Shown: positions 55,953 through 64,000 of the stretch, in pieces | Layout of the letters: every line of letters starts with the position of its first letter | Numbering within the stretch: position 1 is the first letter of the stretch | The notes under the pieces: generated by a model | Told to the model about the DNA's origin: nothing | Databases searched by the model: none | What the model saw: the letters and a program-made list of their open reading frames with translations, nothing else | Translations under genes and position numbers: made by a program | NCBI GenBank assembly: GCA_905221195.1 | Contig: CAJNCF010000009.1 | Span: forward strand, 16,682 to 80,681 | DNA length: 64,000 bases | Source: a bacterium | GTDB taxonomy: Bacteria > Bacillota > Bacilli > Lactobacillales > Streptococcaceae | Reading direction: 5' to 3'

Positions 55953-55961
55953 ATTTTACCA
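55953..55961 (-). promoter_or_regulatory. Extended -10 promoter of polC
   Basis: TGGTAAAAT on the minus strand, about 27 bases before the ATG. Confidence 0.55.
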
Positions 55962-55983
55962 TATTTAGAGACATTTTCTAAAG

Positions 55984-56012
55984 ACAAAAGGAAGCCACCA
56001 AGTGACTTCCTT
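55984..56012 (-). terminator. Intrinsic terminator of fusA
   Basis: Stem AAGGAAG/CTTCCTT followed on the minus strand by TTGTC; located 17 bases after the fusA stop. Confidence 0.75.
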
Positions 56013-56028
56013 CTAGAGTGAGGACTGA

Positions 56029-58110
56029 TTAGTCTTCACCTTTGTTTTTCTTAATGATTTCTTCTTGTACTGACTTAGGTACATCTTCGTAGTGGTCAAA
56101 TACCATCATGAATGTACCACGTCCTTGAGATGCAGAACGAAGAACTGTTGCGTAACCGAACATTTCAGCAAGTGGAACGTAAGCACGAACGATTTGGCTG
56201 TTACCGTGCGCTTCCATACCATCTACACGTCCACGACGAGCAGTTACGTGACCCATAACATCACCAAGGTTTTCTTCTGGAACAGTGATTGTTACAAGCA
56301 TCATTGGCTCAAGGATAGCTGGTTGTGCTGATTTAGCAGCTTCTTTAAGAGCAAGTGAAGCCGCAATCTTGAAGGCAGTTTCAGATGAGTCGACATCGTG
56401 GTATGAACCATCGTAAAGCTTAGCTTTAACGTCAACCATTGGGTAACCTGCAAGAACACCGTTAGCCATAGATTCTACCAAACCTTTTTCAACCGCTGGG
56501 ATAAATTCACGAGGAACCACACCACCGACGATTGCGTTTTCGAATTCAAATCCTTTACCTTCTTCGTTTGGAGTAAATTCAATCCATACATCACCGAATT
56601 GACCTTTACCACCAGATTGACGTTTGAAGAATCCACGTGCTTGAGTAGAAGCGCGGAATGTTTCACGGTAAGATACTTGAGGAGCACCTACGTTCGCTTC
56701 AACTTTGAACTCACGACGCATACGGTCAACAAGGACGTCAAGGTGAAGCTCACCCATACCAGAGATAACTGTTTCACCAGTTTCAACGTTTGTTTCAACG
56801 CGGAATGTTGGATCTTCTTCAGCCAATTTTTGAAGGGCAATACCCATCTTGTCTTGGTCAGCTTTAGATTTTGGCTCAACCATCAATTGGATAACTGGTT
56901 CTGGAACATTGATTGACTCAAGGATGATTTTAGATTTTTCATCTGTCAATGAGTCACCAGTAGTAGTATCTTTCAAACCAACGGCAGCAGCGATATCACC
57001 TGAGTAAACAGTGTCAATTTCTTGACGGCTGTTAGCGTGCATTTGAAGGATACGTCCGATACGCTCACGTTTACCTTTAGAAGTGTTCAATACGTAAGAA
57101 CCTGATTGAAGAACACCTGAGTAAACACGGAAGAATGTCAAACGACCTACGAATGGGTCTGTCATGATCTTGAAGGCAAGAGCTGCAAATGGCTCTTCAT
57201 CAGATGCTGGACGAGTTTCTTCAGCGTCTGTATCTGGGTTAATACCTTTGATAGCTGGGATGTCAAGTGGGCTTGGAAGGTAGTCAATAACCGCATCAAG
57301 CATCAATTGAACACCTTTGTTCTTGAAGGCAGAACCACACAATACTGGGAAGAATTCAACGTTGATAGTCGCTTTACGGATACCAGCTTTCAATTCTTCG
57401 TTAGTGATTTCTTCACCTTCGAGGTATTTCATCATCAATTCTTCATCAGTTTCAGCAACTGCTTCAACCAATTTTTCACGGTATTCTTGTGCTTGGTCAA
57501 GGTATTCAGCTGGAATATCTTCTTCAAGGATATCTGTACCAAGGTCGTTAGTATAGATTTCAGCTTTCATCTTGATCAAGTCGATGATACCACGGAAGTC
57601 ATCTTCAGAACCGATTGGCAATTGGATTGGGTGTGCATTTGCTTGAAGACGATCGTGAAGTGTGCTTACAGAGTAAAGGAAGTCAGCACCGATTTTGTCC
57701 ATTTTGTTGGCAAATACGATACGTGGAACTCCGTACTCAGTTGCTTGACGCCAAACTGTTTCAGTTTGAGGCTCAACACCTGATTGTGAGTCAAGAACGG
57801 TAACAGCACCATCCAATACACGAAGAGAACGTTGTACTTCGATTGTGAAGTCCACGTGTCCTGGTGTGTCGATGATGTTTACGCGGTGGTTATTCCATTG
57901 AGCTGTTGTCGCAGCAGATGTGATAGTGATACCACGTTCTTGCTCTTGCTCCATCCAGTCCATTTGTGACGCACCTTCGTGAGTTTCACCGATTTTGTGG
58001 ATTTTACCAGTGTAGTAAAGAATACGCTCAGTAGTTGTTGTTTTACCAGCATCGACGTGAGCCATGATACCGATATTACGAGTTTTTTCAAGTGAAAATT
58101 CGCGTGCCAT
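56029..58110 (-). CDS. fusA: Elongation factor G
   Basis: GTPase that drives translocation on the ribosome. The 693-residue protein has the G1 loop AHVDAGKTT (about 17-25), the switch-region motif and DTPGHVDF, the NKMD motif, then domains II to V. The length is normal and nothing is truncated. AGGAGAA lies before the ATG. It has its own extended -10 promoter and is separated from rpsG by a structured region and a terminator. Confidence 0.97.
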   Translation of the reverse strand: MAREFSLEKTRNIGIMAHVDAGKTTTTERILYYTGKIHKIGETHEGASQMDWMEQEQERGITITSAATTAQWNNHRVNIIDTPGHVDFTIEVQRSLRVLDGAVTVLDSQSGVEPQTETVWRQATEYGVPRIVFANKMDKIGADFLYSVSTLHDRLQANAHPIQLPIGSEDDFRGIIDLIKMKAEIYTNDLGTDILEEDIPAEYLDQAQEYREKLVEAVAETDEELMMKYLEGEEITNEELKAGIRKATINVEFFPVLCGSAFKNKGVQLMLDAVIDYLPSPLDIPAIKGINPDTDAEETRPASDEEPFAALAFKIMTDPFVGRLTFFRVYSGVLQSGSYVLNTSKGKRERIGRILQMHANSRQEIDTVYSGDIAAAVGLKDTTTGDSLTDEKSKIILESINVPEPVIQLMVEPKSKADQDKMGIALQKLAEEDPTFRVETNVETGETVISGMGELHLDVLVDRMRREFKVEANVGAPQVSYRETFRASTQARGFFKRQSGGKGQFGDVWIEFTPNEEGKGFEFENAIVGGVVPREFIPAVEKGLVESMANGVLAGYPMVDVKAKLYDGSYHDVDSSETAFKIAASLALKEAAKSAQPAILEPMMLVTITVPEENLGDVMGHVTARRGRVDGMEAHGNSQIVRAYVPLAEMFGYATVLRSASQGRGTFMMVFDHYEDVPKSVQEEIIKKNKGED

Positions 58111-58148
58111 GAGGTTTATTTCTCCTATTTATTTTTGATTTCTATTCT

Positions 58149-58157
58149 ATTATAACA
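58149..58157 (-). promoter_or_regulatory. Extended -10 promoter of fusA
   Basis: TGTTATAAT on the minus strand, downstream of the terminator at 58161-58195, about 38 bases before the fusA ATG. Confidence 0.65.
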
Positions 58158-58160
58158 CGA

Positions 58161-58195
58161 TTTTAATAAAAACGGATAGGCAGGACCTACCCGTT
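58161..58195 (-). terminator. Intrinsic terminator after the rpsG 3' structured region
   Basis: Stem AACGGATAGG/CCTACCCGTT followed on the minus strand by TTTTTATT. It separates rpsL-rpsG transcription from fusA. Confidence 0.85.
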
Positions 58196-58221
58196 CTCAA
58201 TGTTTTCATGCTATTGTTGGT

Positions 58222-58490
58222 TTCAACTTACAAGCTGGTAAGTTGAATTGTTGCTAAGAGCTGATCGAGCTCAATTGAACTCAGGCTAAAGTTAGTTAGC
58301 CTATTTGAGCTGGAACGGAATGCTGTGTGAAAAAGATAAACTTCCTTATATTGTCAGTTTCCTATTTTCACCTTGAATCCTTACCGTTCCTAGCATCATG
58401 ACCTAGTTGAGCTCAAGCTAAAAGTCTGGAGAAAAAGATGAATCTCATTGGTTGCAATCGCAACCTGCTTCGATTCCCTATTTTCTCTGG
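58222..58490 (-). ncRNA. Candidate structured RNA in the rpsG-fusA spacer
   Basis: About 270 bases with at least five stems and no credible gene. On the plus-strand numbering: a ten-pair stem at 58222-58247; a seven-pair stem at 58283-58302 (AGGCTAA/TTAGCCT); a hairpin at 58312-58390 with an outer GGAACGG/CCGTTCC pair and an inner stem at 58327-58371; and a hairpin at 58429-58487 with an inner GGTTGC/GCAACC stem at 58450-58465. The two inner 16-base arms pair at corresponding positions with compensatory changes (see findings). Because rpsG is read leftward and a terminator follows at 58161, it is probably the 3' part of the rpsL-rpsG transcript or a separate RNA. Confidence 0.6.
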
Positions 58491-58518
58491 GACTTTCTTA
58501 ACGCTTTCGCATCCTATA

Positions 58519-58989
58519 TTACCAACGGAAGTGTGCGAATGCACGGTTAGCTTCAGCCATACGGTGAGTGTCTTCACGTTTCTTAACAGCTGCACCAGTG
58601 TTGTTAGCAGCATCTAAGATTTCTTTTGCAAGACGGTCTTGCATTGTGTGTTCACCACGAAGACGAGCGATTGTTACCAACCAACGAAGTCCAAGTGTTG
58701 TACGACGTTCTGGACGAACTTCAACTGGGACTTGGTAGTTAGAACCACCAACACGACGTGCACGTACTTCAAGTACAGGCATGATGTTTTCCATAGCTGT
58801 TTCAAATACTTCAAGTGCATCGTTTCCAGTAGCTTCTTTGATTTGCTCAAAGGCACCGTAAACGATTGAAGCAGCTGTACCACGTTTACCATCAAGCATA
58901 ACGCGGTTGATAAGACGAGTAACTAGTTGTGAATTGTAAAGCGGATCTGGCAATACGTCACGTTTTGGAGCTCTATTTTTACGACTCAT
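58519..58989 (-). CDS. rpsG: 30S ribosomal protein S7
   Basis: Primary 16S rRNA-binding protein that starts assembly of the 30S head, and the E. coli autorepressor of the str operon. The 156-residue protein begins [16 protein letters not shown], a conserved S7 start, and ends with the conserved [15 protein letters not shown]. It follows rpsL after 19 bases with AAAGGGG before the ATG. The structured region lies directly after its stop codon. Confidence 0.97.
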
Positions 58990-59008
58990 TTCTCTTTATC
59001 CCCTTTCC

Positions 59009-59422
59009 TTATGCTTTTGGACGTTTAGTACCGTATTTAGAACGGCCTTGTTTACGATCGTTAACACCTGCAGTATCAAGTGCACCACGGACGATATGGT
59101 AACGTACCCCTGGAAGGTCTTTTACACGTCCACCGCGAAGAAGAACCACGCTGTGCTCTTGCAAGTTGTGTCCGATACCTGGGATGTAGGCAGTAACTTC
59201 GATAAGGTTGCTCAAACGTACACGAGCGAATTTACGAAGGGCTGAGTTAGGTTTTTTAGGTGTCATTGTTCCAACACGAGTTGCAACACCACGTTTTTGT
59301 GGTGAAGAAACGTTTGTTTGAACTTTTTTATGACTGTTGTAACCAACGTTCAAAGCTGGTGATTTAGATTTTTCTACTTTTGATTTACGCGGTTTGCGAA
59401 CCAATTGGTTAATTGTAGGCAT
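59009..59422 (-). CDS. rpsL: 30S ribosomal protein S12
   Basis: Decoding-centre protein, 137 residues. The streptomycin region [11 protein letters not shown] shows Lys56 and Lys57 unchanged, and [12 protein letters not shown] is intact, so the usual high-level streptomycin-resistance mutations are absent. AGGAGA lies before the ATG. It leads the rpsL-rpsG transcript, which has a near-consensus promoter and a leader of about 130 bases. Confidence 0.97.
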   Translation of the reverse strand: MPTINQLVRKPRKSKVEKSKSPALNVGYNSHKKVQTNVSSPQKRGVATRVGTMTPKKPNSALRKFARVRLSNLIEVTAYIPGIGHNLQEHSVVLLRGGRVKDLPGVRYHIVRGALDTAGVNDRKQGRSKYGTKRPKA

Positions 59423-59453
59423 CTACATTCTCCTGTGTTTTTTTATTTTTGGT

Positions 59454-59523
59454 GATGATACACTTGGTGACAGCTACCATCTGTGTGTACTTTTGCAACA
59501 TTTGTCAGCACGTCCCTGTACAC
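59454..59523 (-). promoter_or_regulatory. Structured leader of rpsL
   Basis: Within the roughly 130-base leader are two stems: GATGATA/TACCATC (59454-59481, one G-T pair) and GTGTAC/GTACAC (59485-59523). A small hairpin CTC/GAG lies further upstream. Ribosomal-protein leaders of this type are often autoregulatory, but the binding protein is not known here. Confidence 0.4.
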
Positions 59524-59558
59524 TCTTGAGAGACCAAAAGTAAAAAGTACCGTCTATT

Positions 59559-59588
59559 ATTGTAACAAATTTTTCCCTTGCTTGTCAA
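59559..59588 (-). promoter_or_regulatory. Promoter of rpsL-rpsG
   Basis: TTGACA and TACAAT with an 18-base spacer on the minus strand, plus TG before the -10. Confidence 0.78.
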
Positions 59589-59640
59589 GATATTTTTCTT
59601 TTTTATTGTTAATTTTAGCTCTTTAGTACTGCTACCAAAA

Positions 59641-59667
59641 GAAAGAAAAGGAGGAATAAGTCCCTCC
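59641..59667 (-). terminator. Intrinsic terminator of the transporter and two-component operon
   Basis: Stem GGAGG/CCTCC followed on the minus strand by TTTTCTTTC; a second hairpin GGGATTG/CAATCCC lies just before it at 59676-59696. Confidence 0.78.
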
Positions 59668-59736
59668 TAAAGTTTGGGATTGTTCCATTCAATCCCATCA
59701 ATTTTAACTCATAATGTTCAAAAAAATATTATATCA

Positions 59737-61434
<1,698 letters not shown>

Positions 61435-61435
<1 letters not shown>

Positions 61436-62172
61436 TAAGTATTCTCCTTATGACCTTGAAGGTAAATGGTCAAACCAAACAAAACTGCTGAAAAAACAAG
61501 TAGATAAACTGTGGCTGATAGATTGATGCTACCCTCGTTTAAGAAGGTCTTGAGCAACTCCATCAACTGATAAGTTGGTAGACACTTCCCGATTGCTTGC
61601 ATCCAGTCTGGAAATAAAGAGATGGGCATCCAGAGTCCGCCTAACACAGCCAAACCTAGATAGAGAAGATTGCCCACGACAGACATCAGCTGACTAGAAG
61701 GCAAGAGTGTCAAGGTCAAGCCAAGCGCTACAAAAGCTACACTTCCTACTATCAGTAAGAGCGCCGCCCCAATCCAGCTTCCTAGAGGCATGTCCACACC
61801 TCTGACCAAGTGCCCAACTGAGAAAACAACCAGAATTGAGACCAAATAATCAACCATCATACTTGTTATCTTTGATAGATAATATTCTACCATATTTACT
61901 GGAGTATGGCCTAATGTTTTCTGCCAGTTGTTGGTCTTGTCAGTATGTAAGACAGCTGGGAATGAAAACATGGCTGTCGACATCATGGAAAAAGCCGTCA
62001 TGGAGATGAGGTAGTCGCGCATAAAATTCGCGGGTCCACCTGGTGTGTCCTGATACATGCCAGAAAAGAATAGATAGAAGGCTGTCGGCATCCCTACGGA
62101 TAATAAATAATAGACTGATTGTCGTTTAGTCAATAAAAATTCTATCTTGTTTAGTGCGATCCATCGTTTCAT
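61435..62172 (-). CDS. ABC-2 type permease
   Basis: A 245-residue membrane protein with six predicted helices, partner of the ATPase encoded before it. The extended frame begins at 62238, but GGGAGATAACTAAG before the ATG at 62172 fixes a start two bases after the ATPase stop. Substrate is unknown; such TCS11-associated transporters respond to membrane or antimicrobial stress. Confidence 0.8.
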
Positions 62173-62173
62173 C

Positions 62174-63058
62174 TTAGTTATCTCCCTTCTGCGTTTCTTC
62201 AAAGATTGTATCCAGCAAACTGCGATTATTGACTTCAATTTCTTGAATCCTACATCCTGCTCTGACTAACAGTTCCCAGAAAGCATCCGCTTCACGTGTG
62301 ACTACTTGCAGGGCATCTTGTTTTTGTGACCAGTTTTCAACCAAGTTAGACTGTTCGACAACTTCCTTGTAAGCCAGAGGTAGGATAAAGTGCTTTTCAA
62401 TCTCCTCACTGCGCATGGCTAGAGGTGTCGTATCACGAATCAACTCTCCCTTATTTAAGACCAAAATGCGATCTGCGGTGTGTTCTACTTCCTCAATATA
62501 ATGGGACGAATAAAGAATGGTGGTTCCTTGCGCTTTTAACTCCTGAATAATCTCCCAAAAACGTTGACGAGTTGAGGTATCCATGGCCGAAGTAGGTTCA
62601 TCTAAAAAGACTAACTTTGGTCGCCCAATTAGAGTTAAGACAAAAGAGAAAAGACGCTTTTGACCGCCTGATAATTTTTCTGCCAACTGTTCTTTTTGTT
62701 GCTTGTCAAACTGCAATAGTTGATCAATTTCCTGTACACTCAAAGGATTTGGATAAATACTTTGAAAGAAAGCAATCAACTCCTTAACCTTTAATTTCTG
62801 TACAATCACATTCTCTTGAGGAAGGTAAGCCCTAGTATAATCTAACTTAGAACTCGTCACTGGTAAACCTTGAATAGATACTTGACCGCTTGTGACCAGT
62901 TTATCTCCAAGCAAACAATCTAAGAGTGTTGTCTTCCCAGCACCATTGGGCCCAATCAAGGCGACGCATTCACCATCAGCTACCTCAAAGGAAATATCCT
63001 TCAAAATAGCTTTGCCCTTGATGTTTTTATTTAGGCTTTCTACCTTAATCATGTTCAT
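62174..63058 (-). CDS. ABC transporter ATP-binding protein
   Basis: A 294-residue ATPase: Walker A GPNGAGKT at 36-43, signature LSGGQKR, Walker B KLVFLDEP, and a C-terminal extension of about 80 residues (from about 215) like that of CcmA/DrrA-type exporters. GGAGA precedes the ATG at 63058, which overlaps the upstream small gene. It pairs with the following permease as a two-gene exporter controlled by the adjacent kinase and regulator. Confidence 0.9.
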   Translation of the reverse strand: MNMIKVESLNKNIKGKAILKDISFEVADGECVALIGPNGAGKTTLLDCLLGDKLVTSGQVSIQGLPVTSSKLDYTRAYLPQENVIVQKLKVKELIAFFQSIYPNPLSVQEIDQLLQFDKQQKEQLAEKLSGGQKRLFSFVLTLIGRPKLVFLDEPTSAMDTSTRQRFWEIIQELKAQGTTILYSSHYIEEVEHTADRILVLNKGELIRDTTPLAMRSEEIEKHFILPLAYKEVVEQSNLVENWSQKQDALQVVTREADAFWELLVRAGCRIQEIEVNNRSLLDTIFEETQKGDN

Positions 63059-63239
63059 GATATTCTCCTTTCAGCCACTCCTCTCCCATAGGAAATGCGA
63101 TAAAAATCATAAATCCTAGTCCCCAGGCACCACGGATGAATTGGTGAAGGAAGGCTTGATCAAACCAACCTGTAAACATTTCTACCAACCATACCACTAG
63201 TGATAGTCCAATAAAAAGATAGAGAAACGCTTTTTTCAT
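63045..63239 (-). CDS. Small membrane protein of 64 residues
   Basis: Two hydrophobic segments (about residues 4-22 and 34-52) and an acidic C-terminus (GEYHEHD). AAAAAGGAG precedes the ATG at 63239, which lies in the stop region of the previous gene. It overlaps the ATPase gene by 14 bases, implying coupling. No function is recognised; its presence in the operon suggests it modulates the transporter or kinase. Confidence 0.7.
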   Translation of the reverse strand: MKKAFLYLFIGLSLVVWLVEMFTGWFDQAFLHQFIRGAWGLGFMIFIAFPMGEEWLKGEYHEHD

Positions 63240-63427
63240 TTTTCAAACTCCTTTTTCACATCTGAGACTAATTTCAAACCTTCTCGGATAAGCCAGGACA
63301 TCATTCCAAATCCTGCAAATAGCTCCCAAGGAAAATAATAAAAATCTTCATCCAATCCTGAGAACATGAGATAAGTCATGACTCCTGCTGCTACTAAACT
63401 CATTGAGACAATTACTTTATGTTTCAT
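63236..63427 (-). CDS. Small membrane protein of 63 residues, first gene of the operon
   Basis: Two hydrophobic segments (about 4-22 and 30-48) and a basic C-terminus (SDVKKEFEK). The frame reaches back to 63451, but GGAGG lies eight bases before the ATG at 63427, so I use that. It has no family I recognise. It begins the operon whose promoter region carries the inverted repeats at 63491-63518. Confidence 0.7.
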   Translation of the reverse strand: MKHKVIVSMSLVAAGVMTYLMFSGLDEDFYYFPWELFAGFGMMSWLIREGLKLVSDVKKEFEK

Positions 63428-63453
63428 TTTTTCTTCCTCCACTTGATACATCT

Positions 63454-63459
63454 AGTATA
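63454..63459 (-). promoter_or_regulatory. -10 element of the last operon
   Basis: TATACT on the minus strand, about 27 bases before the first ATG. The -35 region (near 63480) is a poor match, which would fit a promoter needing an activator. Confidence 0.4.
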
Positions 63460-63490
63460 ATTCTTTGAAGGTAGAATCACTAGAAGCTTC

Positions 63491-63518
63491 TGTCATGAGG
63501 AGATATGACAAATGTCAT
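63491..63518. promoter_or_regulatory. Three-half-site inverted repeat, operator candidate of the response regulator
   Basis: TGTCAT (63491-63496), eight bases, ATGACA (63505-63510), two bases, TGTCAT (63513-63518). The middle half-site forms a perfect palindrome with each neighbour. It lies about 35-60 bases upstream of the -10. Confidence 0.55.
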
Positions 63519-63837
63519 AAAATATACTGTTCAAAACAAGCAAGATACACTATACAACAAAACATGAGGTAAAATAGAATCTATAGTCACTTCCTTTATC
63601 GTGACATCAAATTCAATTCAAACTATAATGTAAACTAATACTTATTTAAAATCGTAATAGCAGCAATTTTTATAACATAAAAATATATACTATAGATTCA
63701 ACAGAAACTCTTCTAGTGCTTTATTAAAAAGTTAATAAGAGTTATAAAATCTATTAAATTTCAATGTGTATACTTAAACTACAGTATTTATTGAACGATT
63801 GTTATTAAAACCATTATATAAAATGAATTACTAAAAC
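63519..63837. other. AT-rich intergenic stretch without a recognised gene
   Basis: I see no reading frame with a ribosome-binding site and no known repeat. One hairpin of TTTATTAA/TTAATAA type lies near 63719-63739. The rest is low-complexity AT-rich sequence. Confidence 0.5.
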
Positions 63838-63870
63838 CCAAAAAAGAGGGAACCAAACTGATTCTCTCTT
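63838..63870 (-). terminator. Intrinsic terminator downstream of tRNA-Pro (distal)
   Basis: Nine-pair stem AAGAGGGAA/TTCTCTCTT with a T tract on the minus strand. Confidence 0.7.
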
Positions 63871-63889
63871 AATGTATATAATATCTAGT

Positions 63890-63918
63890 TAAAATAAAAA
63901 AGATACGTTTATGTATCT
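63890..63918 (-). terminator. Intrinsic terminator downstream of tRNA-Pro (proximal)
   Basis: Stem AGATAC/GTATCT with a GTTTAT loop, followed on the minus strand by TTTTTATTTT, ten bases after the tRNA. Confidence 0.8.
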
Positions 63919-63928
63919 CTGTAATGAA

Positions 63929-64000
63929 TCGGGAAGACAGGATTCGAACCTGCGACACCTTGGTCCCAAACCAAGTACTCTACCAAGCTGAGCTACTTCC
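63929..64000 (-). tRNA. tRNA-Pro (anticodon TGG), 5' end cut by the window
   Basis: The minus strand reads GGAAGTAGCTCAGC at the window edge, with D loop GGTAG, anticodon loop TTTGGGA (anticodon TGG), T loop GGTTCGAATCC and acceptor arm CTTCCCG plus discriminator A. Only the first two bases of the acceptor arm lie outside the window; there is no encoded CCA. Confidence 0.95.

Noticed and set aside
59246-59260. Streptomycin-resistance change in rpsL
   Set aside because: Lys56 and Lys57 and the second conserved loop are wild type.
63519-63837. Replication origin or DnaA-box cluster in the AT-rich stretch
   Set aside because: No DnaA boxes or dnaA/dnaN genes were seen; it is simply AT-rich intergenic sequence.

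Overview
The window looks like a mitis-group Streptococcus chromosome (S. pneumoniae, S. mitis or a close relative). The evidence is five BOX repeats with the 45-bp boxB unit, an EndA with His160 and Asn191 in the pneumococcal positions, the folP-folC-folE-folBK (sulABCD) order with a fused FolB-FolK, manLMN, PolC, CcpA, low GC, and many extended -10 promoters (TGnTATAAT). Most genes are on the minus strand, as expected for one replichore with genes co-directional with replication. The species cannot be settled from sequence alone here.

Positions 1-24,600 are mainly housekeeping: a CNNM/CorC-type membrane protein, endA with epuA and murA, rsmD-coaD-sepM, asnA, a BAX-inhibitor-like protein, a TrmH-type RNA methyltransferase, acyP and yidC on the plus strand, pflA, lysA, purR, and a long run tatD-rnmV-rsmA-rsgA-rpe-thiN-rmuC-cbf1. 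An AT-rich accessory block (10,396-14,420) encodes a two-component system and an ABC exporter with two permeases, resembling bacitracin-resistance or lantibiotic-immunity modules, with no precursor peptide visible.

Positions 24,600-35,000 hold a KimA-like potassium permease, an orphan AliB-like oligopeptide-binding lipoprotein, rpmH, alaA, a universal stress protein, a HAD phosphatase fused to an all-alpha domain, ansA and ccpA. Positions 35,000-59,500 hold a DUF960 gene, the folate operon, a CPBP protease-like protein, a purine permease, a second HAD gene, a large BOX, adhP, manLMN, pepC, a pseudouridine synthase, pepS, polC, fusA, rpsG and rpsL. As I recall reference pneumococcal gene order, this second block normally lies elsewhere, so its two ends may be rearrangement junctions. 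The last part is an ABC transporter and NarL-type two-component operon, then tRNA-Pro cut by the window end.

The most notable signals are these. FolP carries a two-residue Arg58-Pro59 duplication of the kind associated with sulfonamide resistance. The rpsG-fusA spacer holds two hairpins whose differences are all compensatory around an identical internal loop, within a larger structured region ending in a terminator. Four genes have -10 elements placed so that the mRNA would be leaderless. There are readable PurR, Rex and CcpA operators and a three-half-site operator before the last operon. Several start codons were moved from the longest reading frame using Shine-Dalgarno or promoter positions.
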